A stretch of 10,520 bases of DNA from positions 1-10,520 of the forward strand of contig JAFOHJ010000059.1 of NCBI GenBank assembly GCA_017421885.1. Direction: 5' to 3'. Source of the DNA: Clostridia bacterium (GTDB lineage: Bacteria > Bacillota_A > Clostridia > Oscillospirales > Butyricicoccaceae). Below, piece by piece: positions 1 through 5,937 of this stretch. The notes below the pieces were generated by a model. That model ran no database searches and was not told where the DNA came from. It saw nothing but the letters and a program-made list of their open reading frames with translations. Positions within the stretch are counted from its first letter, which is position 1. Each line of letters begins with the position of its first letter. Both the position numbers and the translations under genes were made by a program.

Positions 1-570
1 GTACTCGTTCAGAAGATCGGGGGAGATGCTTTCATCGAGGATATACCACCCGTAATATTCATCACCCATGACATAAACTCTGGTATATCCATTTACGGTT
101 TCCTGTTTGCCCATCCACAGCACAGGATGTTCTCCTGTCGCAGTATGGAGCTCAACCGGTTCGGCAATGGGCTTCATATTTTCAAAAGAGTCAAAAGCGA
201 ATATCTTGACATATCCCACTTCGCCATCGCTGTTATCTATAATAAAATCATAATATACCGATCCATATTCGGTAGGCTCTGCTATATTGGGTTTCCATTC
301 CTGCCTCAGAAACTGCCCATCAGGGCTGTAACACACACACATGATATAACCATATTTTTCTGTTCCATTATTTGTGACACGGAAAAATATATCGATCTCA
401 TCATTTATAATGTTCTTTGCCTCAACACTATGTCGAAGATTGCAAAACAGCCTGACCTCGCTGAACTCAAGGTCATACACCGTTTCTGCGGCAATTACCT
501 CCTGCGGCAGCGCAAACGCAATTACACAGAGGAACGACAGCATAATAAATAACTTTGCGGTTTTCTTCAT
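1..570 (-). CDS. Secreted protein of unknown function (3' end beyond window)
   Basis: I do not recognise the family. Read from the ATG at 570 toward base 1, the frame stays open for 190 codons and leaves the window, so only the N-terminal part is visible. Residues 1-28 form a Sec-type signal peptide: a basic MKKTAK start, a hydrophobic core (LFIMLSFLCVIAFAL), then a likely cleavage site around VIAA/ETVYD. The mature part is rich in beta-prone and aromatic residues (for example FFRVTNNGTEKYGYI and YVKIFAFDSF), which suggests an exported beta-sandwich or surface-associated protein; that reading is inference. The start is chosen because GGGAGG (583-578) lies 7 bases upstream and the signal peptide begins exactly there. 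A promoter-like pair lies at 638-609. The plus strand here also has an open frame (127-552), but it has no ribosome binding site and no protein-like features. Confidence 0.85.
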   Translation of the reverse strand, partial: MKKTAKLFIMLSFLCVIAFALPQEVIAAETVYDLEFSEVRLFCNLRHSVEAKNIINDEIDIFFRVTNNGTEKYGYIMCVCYSPDGQFLRQEWKPNIAEPTEYGSVYYDFIIDNSDGEVGYVKIFAFDSFENMKPIAEPVELHTATGEHPVLWMGKQETVNGYTRVYVMGDEYYGWYILDESISPDLLNEY

Positions 571-608
571 GGAGCTTCCTCCCTTTCTTTATATTTTACT
601 ATAATTAT

Positions 609-638
609 AGTATCACATATCCCGCAAGCTTCTGTCAA
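609..638 (-). promoter_or_regulatory. Putative sigma-A promoter of the secreted-protein gene
   Basis: On the minus strand a perfect TTGACA (638-633) is followed after 18 bases by GATACT (614-609), a 4/6 match to TATAAT. A second -10-like TATAAT at 609-604 is too far from the -35 box (23 bases). It belongs to a 16-bp perfect palindrome at 597-612 that lies just downstream and could be an operator. This is sequence matching only. Confidence 0.4.
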
Positions 639-661
639 TCATCATTTTATCAAGATAACAA

Positions 662-686
662 AATGCCACCCATGTAAGGTGACATT
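662..686 (-). terminator. Rho-independent terminator of the 150-residue protein gene
   Basis: On the minus strand AATGTCACC pairs with GGTGGCATT (9 bp, one G-U) around a 7-base loop and is followed by TTTGTT. It starts 14 bases past the stop codon at 700-702, as expected for a terminator of that gene. It also separates it from the secreted-protein gene downstream. Confidence 0.7.
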
Positions 687-699
687 ATAATTTACCGAT

Positions 700-1152
700 T
701 CATTTTAGCAGGTAAAATGCATGTACTGCCTGCATCACGGCAGCTGCTGCACCGATACAATCGGCAGTGGTGGCAATAATCTCCGATGTATTAATTTCTT
801 TACTCTTTACAAGGTAAAGATATGGCGCTCCGTTGGAACAATAACAAATCCTGATGTCGCCTTCACTTACCATATCTGCAAGTGCCATTTTGAAGTTCTC
901 AGTACTTATTTTAGGAAACATCTGAGGATATACAGATCTTCCTTCATCCGCTGCCTTAATGAACGCTTTTTTGAGGCTCGATATTTTTGTAATGCGTCCG
1001 TTGCTCTTATAAGGCAGCGGCATATCCGCAGGAATATCTATGATGCCTGTAACAGTGTCTTTTACCCCGGGCATATATCCCTTTTCTATCCAACCAAAGA
1101 TAGTACTGCTTCGTTTGATATTCTTCTCTTTTCTGAACTCGATAACTGTCAT
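700..1152 (-). CDS. Hypothetical protein with excisionase/MerR-like N-terminal DNA-binding segment
   Basis: A 150-residue protein of unknown function. Residues about 14-48 (SSTIFGWIEKGYMPGV, then a turn and IIDIPADMPLPY) resemble the helix-turn-helix plus wing of excisionase/AlpA/MerR-type proteins, where S-x-x-x-x-WIEKG-hydrophobic-P is typical. Residues about 85-118 could form a second winged-helix-like unit: a helix around ENFKMALADMVSEG, then a strand-turn-strand RICYC..GAPYLYLV. The C-terminus (124-150) is Ala-rich and hydrophobic. The start is supported by GAGGG about 7 bases upstream and a TATAAT box at 1194-1189. It is transcribed alone, between its own promoter and the terminator at 662-686. 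DNA binding is inferred from local pattern only; a small regulator or a remnant of a mobile element's excisionase are the two readings I consider. Confidence 0.75.
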   Translation of the reverse strand: MTVIEFRKEKNIKRSSTIFGWIEKGYMPGVKDTVTGIIDIPADMPLPYKSNGRITKISSLKKAFIKAADEGRSVYPQMFPKISTENFKMALADMVSEGDIRICYCSNGAPYLYLVKSKEINTSEIIATTADCIGAAAAVMQAVHAFYLLK

Positions 1153-1188
1153 ATCTGTCCCTCTTTTCTATCTCTTTTCTATGATTAA

Positions 1189-1194
1189 ATTATA
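1189..1194 (-). promoter_or_regulatory. Probable -10 box for the 150-residue protein gene
   Basis: A perfect TATAAT on the minus strand, preceded by TTTTGG, lies about 37 bases upstream of the ATG at 1152. No good -35 box is found at 16-18 bases, so confidence is limited. Confidence 0.4.
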
Positions 1195-1262
1195 CCAAAA
1201 CACCTGTCCCATAAGCTGTATAGCTAAAAACAGCGCTTTTTATATTAACTATTTTTAACTCG

Positions 1263-1291
1263 TTGCAATTAAAGCTCAATCCCTGTATAAT
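1263..1291 (+). promoter_or_regulatory. Sigma-A promoter of the ornithine cyclodeaminase homologue
   Basis: TTGCAA (1263-1268) and a perfect TATAAT (1286-1291) are separated by exactly 17 bases. The start codon follows 40 bases later, leaving a short leader that carries AAAAGGAG (1315-1322). Confidence 0.75.
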
Positions 1292-1330
1292 ATAGTAAAT
1301 CGTTATACATACAGAAAAGGAGCGCCCAAT

Positions 1331-2320
1331 ATGAACAAGACACTGATCGTTAACCGTGAGCTCTGCACGCAGCTGCTCTCCATCGAAGAGTGCATCCCCG
1401 CCATGCGCGACACACTTATCTCCGCAACCAAGGGCGAGATCAAGATGCTCCAGCGCCAGATGATCCCCCATGAAGGCGGAAATATGCTGGCCCTGATGCC
1501 CGCATCCTTGCTCAGCAAGAATGTCACCGGCAGCAAGGTGATCATCTTCCCCGGCCCCGAAACCAAGAAGACACGCACAAATCAGGGCGTTGTTCCCCTG
1601 TTTGACACAGTCACCGGCGCTCTGCTGGCCATAGTTGATGCCGAACTCATCACCGTCGTTCGCACAGCCGCCACATCGGCTGCCGCAACCGATGTTCTGG
1701 CACGTAAGGATGCATCCTCCGTTGCCATCCTCGGCGCAGGCAATCAGGGCAAGGCTCATGCCGAGGCCATGACATATATCCGTGATATCAAGACAGTCTA
1801 TGTCTGGGATATGTTCCCCGCCGCAGTCGAAGCTGCCGTCGAGCACCTCAAGGCAAAGTTCCCCGGTGTCGAGATCATCGCCTGTGAAACGGCCGAGCAG
1901 GCCGTTAAAGATGCCGACATCGTCTGCACGGTTACTGCAATGAAGGCCGATGCACCCTTCCTCAAGGGCGAATGGCTTAAGGAAGGCGCCCATGTAAATG
2001 CAGTCGGTGCCTGCAGCGGCAATGCACGCGAGATCGAAACATCGGTCGTTAAGCGCTGCAAGATCTATTACGACTGGGAAGAGGCCACAATGCGCGATGC
2101 AGGCGACCTTGCCATCCCCATGAGAAACGGCGAAGTTACCATGGACGACTTTATGGGCGAGGTCGGCAGTGTTATGCTGGATAAGCTTGAGGGCCGTGTC
2201 AACGAGCAGGAGATCACCCTCTTCGAGACCATCGGCATCTCTGTCGAAGACATTGCCGCCGCATATCAGATCTATGAAAGGGCCAAGGAGCAGAACCTCG
2301 GCGTATGGCTCGAGATCTAA
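1331..2320 (+). CDS. Ornithine cyclodeaminase / mu-crystallin family NAD(P)-dependent dehydrogenase
   Basis: A cytoplasmic 329-residue enzyme of normal family length. The family includes ornithine cyclodeaminase, archaeal-type alanine dehydrogenase, ketimine/pyrroline-2-carboxylate reductases and mu-crystallin. The visible family pattern is HEGGNMLALMPA (47-58), the substrate lysine in GSK (Lys69), Arg111 in VVRTAATSAAATDVLAR, the Rossmann turn GAGNQG (135-140) with Asp160 ending the second strand, and NAVGACSGNAREIE (223-236). In true ornithine cyclodeaminase the last motif carries the catalytic Asp228 (GGDCPGK); here the aligned residue is Cys228. I therefore call the family, not the reaction; an imine reductase or amino-acid dehydrogenase role is as likely as ornithine-to-proline conversion. 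The start is fixed by AAAAGGAG 8 bases upstream. The gene is monocistronic, with promoter 1263-1291 and terminator 2338-2370. Confidence 0.93.
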   Translation: MNKTLIVNRELCTQLLSIEECIPAMRDTLISATKGEIKMLQRQMIPHEGGNMLALMPASLLSKNVTGSKVIIFPGPETKKTRTNQGVVPLFDTVTGALLAIVDAELITVVRTAATSAAATDVLARKDASSVAILGAGNQGKAHAEAMTYIRDIKTVYVWDMFPAAVEAAVEHLKAKFPGVEIIACETAEQAVKDADIVCTVTAMKADAPFLKGEWLKEGAHVNAVGACSGNAREIETSVVKRCKIYYDWEEATMRDAGDLAIPMRNGEVTMDDFMGEVGSVMLDKLEGRVNEQEITLFETIGISVEDIAAAYQIYERAKEQNLGVWLEI

Positions 2321-2337
2321 CAGCATTATAAAAGCAC

Positions 2338-2370
2338 AGATCCACCCTTTTCGGGTGGATCTTTTTTCTT
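2338..2370 (+). terminator. Rho-independent terminator after the cyclodeaminase homologue
   Basis: AGATCCACCC (2338-2347) pairs perfectly with GGGTGGATCT (2353-2362) around a TTTTC loop, followed by TTTTTCTT. The 10-bp stem starts 17 bases after the stop codon. Confidence 0.93.
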
Positions 2371-2426
2371 AACTTATAACATTTTAGTGACTATATCACA
2401 GAATCAATGGGCATACTCTATTAGAA

Positions 2427-2432
2427 TATAAT
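2427..2432 (+). promoter_or_regulatory. Probable -10 box of the desulfoferrodoxin gene
   Basis: A perfect TATAAT lies 46 bases before the ATG at 2479. The preceding terminator means the gene needs its own promoter. No convincing -35 box stands at 16-18 bases (TCAATG/CAATGG). Confidence 0.45.
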
Positions 2433-2478
2433 CATAAAAGATAAGCAAAACAAAATCAGATTGACGGAGGAATAGAAT

Positions 2479-2859
2479 ATGAAAAACACTAAGTTTTATA
2501 TCTGTGCACACTGCGGCAACATCATTGAGATGGTAAACGATGCAGGCGTTCCCCCCTTCTGCTGCGGACAGAAGATGAACGAACTGGTTCCTAACACAGT
2601 TGAGGCAAGCGGCGAAAAGCATATTCCCGCAGTCACAGTCAACGAAAATATTGTAGAAGTTAATGTAGGCTCGGTAGATCATCCTATGATCGATGTGCAT
2701 TGGATCGAATGGGTCCAGCTGGTTACCGAAAACGGCATTCAGAGAAAGTTCCTCAGCCCCGGCGAGGCTCCTCATGTCACATTTATCCTGAACGGCGAGA
2801 AGCCGGTAGCAGTATATGCCTACTGCAATCTCCACGGCCTGTGGAAGACCGAACTCTAA
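2479..2859 (+). CDS. dfx: Desulfoferrodoxin (class I, two-iron superoxide reductase)
   Basis: A 126-residue cytoplasmic enzyme that reduces superoxide to hydrogen peroxide without releasing oxygen, using electrons usually supplied by rubredoxin. Residues 1-37 are the desulforedoxin-like domain with its Fe(Cys)4 ligands Cys9, Cys12, Cys28 and Cys29 (CAHC ... CCGQ). Residues 38-126 are the neelaredoxin-like domain with the catalytic Fe(His)4Cys site: His48, His68, His74, His119 and Cys116 (YAYCNLHGLW). Glu46-Lys47 before His48 are the conserved active-site pair. All ligands are present and the length is normal, so it should be functional. CGGAGGA (2465-2471) lies 7 bases before the ATG. The gene stands alone, converging on the NIF3-like gene with a shared terminator. 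No regulator or rubredoxin gene is next to it. Confidence 0.97.
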   Translation: MKNTKFYICAHCGNIIEMVNDAGVPPFCCGQKMNELVPNTVEASGEKHIPAVTVNENIVEVNVGSVDHPMIDVHWIEWVQLVTENGIQRKFLSPGEAPHVTFILNGEKPVAVYAYCNLHGLWKTEL

Positions 2860-2870
2860 TTGAATATACA

Positions 2871-2900
2871 AAAAATGCTTCCCTCACGGGAAGCATTTTT
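2871..2900. terminator. Bidirectional terminator between desulfoferrodoxin and NIF3-like genes
   Basis: AAAAATGCTTCCC (2871-2883) pairs perfectly with GGGAAGCATTTTT (2888-2900) around a TCAC loop. It has a T-run on both strands and sits 11 bases from each stop codon, so it can end transcripts arriving from both sides. Confidence 0.95.
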
Positions 2901-2911
2901 TATTATCTTTA

Positions 2912-3739
2912 TTACACAATACCGCTGATGCGGACGACCTCGATGCCCTTATCCTCCCATGCCTTGAGGATCTGGTTGAAGCCTACCGAGTCGCTGGCCA
3001 TATGGCCTGCAATGATAAGGTTGGACTTGTTGTGCTTCTTGAGGCCTTCGACGATCTCGGGCTTTGCGTGCATACCGATAAATGTGCCGACGCCGGCATT
3101 GGAGCAGGCGATGTATTCCTCAAGAGTAGGCGCGCCTACGCCGTACATCTCAACATAGATCTTTCCGGCAAAGCTGTCCTTCGAGCCGACCCATACCTCG
3201 GGCTGCTGGCCCTCAAGAGCCTCGGCATACTCGCGGATGGTCATCAGCTCGTCGATAACATCCTGAACCGTAGCTCTGGGATTGCGTTCGCTGAGGGCAT
3301 CCATCTTGGCCTGAACTGTGCGCTCGGCCAGCATATCGGCAGGTGTGTGGAAGGCAACATCATTGATATCCAGCAGCTTTGCAACATCGCGCATCTGGGT
3401 CTTGTTGCGTGTGTGCATACCCTGCTCACGGGTGCGCTTGCCGTCATACGCAAGGCGCTGAGCCTCGTTGATGGGAACGCCGCACTCCATCAGCTTCTTC
3501 ATATGGTCGCGGCTGAACAGCTCGGCTGTGCCGGGGTTGAGAATGCCGTTGGGATGGTGCTGTGCAACACAGTCAAACCCCAGCTGCTTGGCCAGCATGA
3601 GCATTGTGGTATCCATATCGATGCCTGCCAGCACGCGCTTGACATCCTTTTCGTTGTCATAGACAATGCCGCTGTCTTCGGGCATAAACTCAAGGCCAAC
3701 AAGATCCATTACGATCTGATACATTTCTTTTACTGTCAT
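2912..3739 (-). CDS. NIF3-like dinuclear metal centre protein
   Basis: A 275-residue protein that fits the NIF3/YbgI fold: VLAGIDMDTTMLMLAKQLG (37-54) then QHHPNG with His61-His62; a central FHTPAD with His131 and Asp135 (compare family AHTxxD); and near the C-terminus IIAGHMASDS with His246 and Asp250 (compare family GHyxSE). These are the positions that bind two metal ions in known NIF3 proteins. The last ligand is Asp instead of the usual Glu, and the middle (about 75-190) is divergent and mostly helical. The cellular role of NIF3 proteins is poorly settled; a hydrolase or metal-chaperone role has been proposed. I start at the ATG at 3739 because GGAGG (3751-3747) lies 7 bases upstream and the protein pattern begins there. 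The frame is open further, to an ATG at 3874, but that extension crosses the promoter and a terminator hairpin. Confidence 0.82.
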   Translation of the reverse strand: MTVKEMYQIVMDLVGLEFMPEDSGIVYDNEKDVKRVLAGIDMDTTMLMLAKQLGFDCVAQHHPNGILNPGTAELFSRDHMKKLMECGVPINEAQRLAYDGKRTREQGMHTRNKTQMRDVAKLLDINDVAFHTPADMLAERTVQAKMDALSERNPRATVQDVIDELMTIREYAEALEGQQPEVWVGSKDSFAGKIYVEMYGVGAPTLEEYIACSNAGVGTFIGMHAKPEIVEGLKKHNKSNLIIAGHMASDSVGFNQILKAWEDKGIEVVRISGIV

Positions 3740-3790
3740 TTCAGTGCCTCCATTCATAATATCGGGTATTTTATTATGTTTGCTATTTTT

Positions 3791-3819
3791 ATTGTATAAG
3801 AACACAGGATAAAAAGCAA
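3791..3819 (-). promoter_or_regulatory. Sigma-A promoter of the NIF3-like gene
   Basis: On the minus strand TTGCTT (3819-3814) and TACAAT (3796-3791, 5/6) are separated by 17 bases. The ATG follows 51 bases later. Its position inside the upstream extension of the frame supports the shorter start. Confidence 0.6.
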
Positions 3820-3841
3820 GCATGACAATCGCATATAAAAT

Positions 3842-3872
3842 CCCTCCCTGCAGAGAAGCTGCAGGGAGGGTC
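3842..3872 (-). terminator. Terminator left over from a peptide-transporter operon
   Basis: CCCTCCCTGCAG pairs with CTGCAGGGAGGG in a perfect 12-bp GC-rich stem around a 5-base loop, followed on the minus strand by ATTTTATAT. It lies about 25 bases past the stop codon of the transporter remnant (3895-3897), exactly where the end of that operon would be. Confidence 0.8.
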
Positions 3873-3894
3873 ATGTCTGAGAAAAGAAAGGTTG

Positions 3895-4041
3895 TTATCT
3901 GCTGATAAGGTGGCAGGCGACCTTGTGGCCGGGTCTGACCTCATGGAGTTCGGGAGCCGCCTCACGGCAGCGGTCGGTGGCATGGGGGCAGCGTGCGCAA
4001 TTAATGTCGATGTAGAATTCATTTATATAGAAAAAACAAAA
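3895..4041 (-). pseudogene. C-terminal remnant of an oligopeptide/dipeptide ABC transporter ATP-binding protein
   Basis: Reading the minus strand, the last ~40 codons encode NCARCPHATDRCREAA, then PELHEVRPGHKVACHLISR and a stop. This is the cysteine-containing C-terminal motif of OppD/OppF/DppD/DppF ATPases (family pattern CPxATDxCRxxxPELxEVxPGHxVACHL), the segment after the nucleotide-binding domain. Nothing of the ATPase core is present: the frame meets a TAA at 4042-4044, there is no start codon or ribosome binding site, and the sequence turns AT-rich at about 4020. The retained stop and terminator indicate a 5' deletion or replacement of a whole Opp/Dpp operon, not a sequencing edge. The intact protein would energise peptide uptake, which fits the peptidase genes nearby. 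The remnant is very likely non-functional. Confidence 0.85.
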
Positions 4042-4210
4042 TTATCGCAGATTATTTATTAATTTCAATACTATAATCCTAATGTTTTACATTTTTTGAA
4101 AAATATGAATTTTTATTCTGAACAATAATAATTATAAGCTATATCTATATATTTTTATCCAGTTATAGATAACGTGTATATAATAATGTTTTATAACGTG
4201 ATTTCAAACA
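4022..4210. other. AT-rich spacer without a gene
   Basis: About 190 bases of very AT-rich sequence lie between the transporter remnant and the amidohydrolase terminator. I see no reading frame with a ribosome binding site. It holds a direct repeat ATAACGTG (4169-4176 and 4193-4200, 24 bases apart) flanking a plus-strand TATAAT (4179-4184), but no plus-strand gene follows. It looks like filler left by the rearrangement that removed the transporter operon. Confidence 0.6.
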
Positions 4211-4212
4211 TG

Positions 4213-4247
4213 AAAATATCCCCGGCAGTACATTCTGCCGGGGATAT
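4213..4247 (-). terminator. Rho-independent terminator of the amidohydrolase gene
   Basis: ATATCCCCGGCAG (4216-4228) pairs perfectly over 13 bp with CTGCCGGGGATAT (4235-4247) around a 6-base loop, followed on the minus strand by TTTTC. It is 17 bases past the stop codon of the amidohydrolase. Confidence 0.95.
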
Positions 4248-4264
4248 ATAATATGGTTATTCTC

Positions 4265-5476
4265 TTACTGCTTATAAACTACGCCTTCCTTCATAACGAA
4301 AGCACATTCCTTCATGACGGTGATATCCTCAAGGGGATCCTTCTTGAAGGCTACGATATCGGCCAGCTTGCCTGCCTCGACCGAACCGAACTTATCATAG
4401 GAAGAAAGCAGCTCGGCATTGGTCTTTGTTGCGGCGATAAGGGTCTGGGCAGGTGTGAAGCCGAACTTTGTCATCAGCTCGAACTCATAGGTCTGCTTGC
4501 CGTGGAAATTGGAGGGTGTGCCGGCATCGGTGCCGAATGTATGCTTTACGCCAAGGCGCATACCCTCGCGTACGCCCCACTCGTGATGCTCGTATACCTG
4601 CTTTGCCTTGTCGATCATCCATGTCTGAAGGCCCATCTTCTCGCCACAGACAATGATGCGCTCGGCGGCAATGATGGTGGGGGTATGGTATGTTCCATGC
4701 TCGAGGAAGAGCTCGATGGCCTCGTCGTCCAGCATCATGCCGTGCTCGATGGATGTGATGCCGGCGCGTGCTGCCGCCTTGATGCCCTCGGTGCCATGAG
4801 CATGAGCAGCGGTGTGTACGCCATACATTCTTGCGATCTCGCAGATGGCATTCATTTCATCCTGCGTCAGCTGCTGCGAGCCTACAGTTGTTCCCAGCGA
4901 CATAACGCCGCCGGTCGCCATGACCTTGATAAAATCGGCACCGTACTTGAGGTTATATCTTGCGGCTTTGCGCGCCTCATAGGGGCCGTCGCAGGGGCCG
5001 ATGCCCAATGTATTCTTAAGATAGGGGCTGAAATGGTCATCAGCATGGCCGCCGGTCGAGCTGATACCGCCGCCGCTGGCAAAAATACGGGATCCGGGGA
5101 ACTTGCCCTGAGCGATCGCATTTCTTACCGATACGTTGGTAAAGCCTTTGCTGCCGCAGTCGCGGACTGTGGTGAAGCCGGCCATAAGATTGACCCTTGC
5201 ATTTTCAAGAGCCTGAACAACGGCATCTCCCAGCAGGGCCTGCGAAGCGCTGTAGGGATCGTTGTGGCCGGTGCTGCCCAAATGAACATGGGCATCGATA
5301 AGGCCGGGCATTACAAAGCTGTCGGACAGGTCGATGATCTCGTGATCCTGAGGCAGCTGTTCGGGACAGGGTATAACATCGGTGATCTTCTTTCCGTCGA
5401 TGAGAACAAGCATATTCTCCTGAACTGTTCCGTCGTTTGAATTAAAGAGCTTACCGCACTTGATAGCTGTTTTCAT
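4265..5476 (-). CDS. Metal-dependent amidohydrolase, imidazolonepropionase-like / prolidase-like
   Basis: A 403-residue amidohydrolase-superfamily enzyme of the imidazolonepropionase-related group (COG1228), which includes Xaa-Pro/Xaa-Arg type dipeptidases and other cytoplasmic amide hydrolases. Metal ligands visible: His63 and His65 in GLIDAHVHLG, Lys184 in DFIKVMATGG (the residue that becomes carboxylated to bridge two metals), His225 in AAHAHG, His245 in SIEHG, and Asp317 in FGTDAGTP. The N-terminal beta domain (1-55, ..LIDGKKITDV..) and C-terminal beta strands (SVEAGKLADIVAFKKDPLEDI) complete the usual composite fold. The full ligand set argues for an active binuclear enzyme. A dipeptidase role is my preferred reading given the peptide-catabolism neighbours, but substrate cannot be read from sequence. 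No signal peptide. The ribosome binding site is mediocre (AAAGG about 15 bases upstream). It is monocistronic, with promoter 5520-5548 and terminator 4213-4247. Confidence 0.93.
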   Translation of the reverse strand: MKTAIKCGKLFNSNDGTVQENMLVLIDGKKITDVIPCPEQLPQDHEIIDLSDSFVMPGLIDAHVHLGSTGHNDPYSASQALLGDAVVQALENARVNLMAGFTTVRDCGSKGFTNVSVRNAIAQGKFPGSRIFASGGGISSTGGHADDHFSPYLKNTLGIGPCDGPYEARKAARYNLKYGADFIKVMATGGVMSLGTTVGSQQLTQDEMNAICEIARMYGVHTAAHAHGTEGIKAAARAGITSIEHGMMLDDEAIELFLEHGTYHTPTIIAAERIIVCGEKMGLQTWMIDKAKQVYEHHEWGVREGMRLGVKHTFGTDAGTPSNFHGKQTYEFELMTKFGFTPAQTLIAATKTNAELLSSYDKFGSVEAGKLADIVAFKKDPLEDITVMKECAFVMKEGVVYKQ

Positions 5477-5519
5477 AAGAGTTTCTCTGCCTTTCCTGTT
5501 TAATCAGATAATTGCCTTG

Positions 5520-5548
5520 ATTATAGACTCCAAGGCGCAAAAATGCAA
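5520..5548 (-). promoter_or_regulatory. Sigma-A promoter of the amidohydrolase gene
   Basis: On the minus strand TTGCAT (5548-5543) and a perfect TATAAT (5525-5520) are separated by 17 bases. The ATG at 5476 follows 43 bases after the -10 box. Confidence 0.65.
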
Positions 5549-5603
5549 TATGAAGAAACAATTTTCTTTAAAAGTTGATTTAAAATATGCTTTTCAGATA
5601 TAC

Positions 5604-5641
5604 AAAAACACCCTTGTGGTCAATTGATCCCAAAGGTGTTT
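5604..5641 (-). terminator. Probable terminator overlapping the stop of the small basic protein
   Basis: AAACACC (minus strand, 5641-5635) pairs with GGTGTTT (5612-5606). Inner pairs TTG/CAA extend the stem with bulges, and the structure is followed by TTTTTG. The stop codon of the small reading frame (5642-5640) lies in the first arm, so the hairpin would form as translation ends. Confidence 0.55.
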
Positions 5642-5819
5642 ATGTCAGACTGTTCTTTGCATCGCGAGTATCCTGCTTTATCTTTCTGCGGTCGTAATTC
5701 TTTCCGCTCGGCACGACTCGTGTCACCGGGTTGACCCCCATCCACGAGGCGCGCTGCCTTGAATGATATTCTTTCTGTGCTCGCTTGCTGCGTTTCTTAA
5801 GAGGTACTGTCTGTGTAAT
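5640..5819 (-). CDS. Small, strongly basic protein with apparent ATT start
   Basis: A 59-codon frame read from an ATT codon (5819-5817) to TAA (5642-5640). It has 16 Lys/Arg against 4 Asp/Glu. It begins ITQTVPLKKRSKRAQKEYHS (the first residue would be read as Met), continues RQRASWMGVNPVTRVVPSGK and ends with a charged tail. No ATG, GTG or TTG lies between the upstream in-frame TGA and this point. A perfect AGGAGG (5832-5827) stands 7 bases before the ATT, the ideal distance. The pattern NPVTRVVPSxKxYxRxK looks like small basic proteins I associate from memory with Clostridia phage or mobile regions; this is unverified. RNA or DNA binding would fit the charge. A downstream in-frame ATG (5741-5739) would give a 33-residue product but has no ribosome binding site. 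A frameshifted pseudogene is the alternative. Confidence 0.6.
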   Translation of the reverse strand: MTQTVPLKKRSKRAQKEYHSRQRASWMGVNPVTRVVPSGKNYDRRKIKQDTRDAKNSLT

Positions 5820-5894
5820 TATTTCTCCTCCTATGTGACATTCTCATTACAAATACGACTTTTTTCTTGCCTTTTATGCCTTACGGGTGTATTT

Positions 5895-5900
5895 TATAAT
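5895..5900 (+). promoter_or_regulatory. Probable -10 box of the XRE regulator gene
   Basis: A perfect TATAAT lies 37 bases before the ATG at 5938; a weak -35 candidate TTTATG (5873-5878) is 16 bases upstream. The divergent small basic gene begins only about 75 bases to the left, so the two genes share this ~118-bp promoter region and could be co-regulated by the XRE protein. That last point is inference. Confidence 0.5.
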
Positions 5901-5937
5901 ATCCTCATAAAATATTCTGTATTGGAGGCGATTTACA

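Noticed and set aside
127..552. Plus-strand 141-codon frame near the left edge
   Set aside because: The minus strand has a signal peptide, ribosome binding site and promoter over the same bases; the plus frame has no start signal.
1190..2326. Long minus-strand open frame opposite the cyclodeaminase homologue
   Set aside because: It is antisense to a gene with clear family motifs. It has Cys/Gly/His-rich low-complexity composition, no ribosome binding site, and crosses that gene's promoter.
3002..3799. Plus-strand frame opposite the NIF3-like gene
   Set aside because: The minus strand carries the metal-ligand motifs, ribosome binding site and promoter; this one has none and runs through that promoter.
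4169..4200. ATAACGTG direct repeat around a TATAAT as a plus-strand promoter
   Set aside because: Only a terminator and the antisense strand of the amidohydrolase follow, and such boxes arise by chance in sequence this AT-rich.
4253..5440. 395-codon plus-strand frame opposite the amidohydrolase
   Set aside because: It is a mirror of the amidohydrolase codon pattern. It starts inside the terminator region, has no ribosome binding site, and its translation shows no domain pattern.
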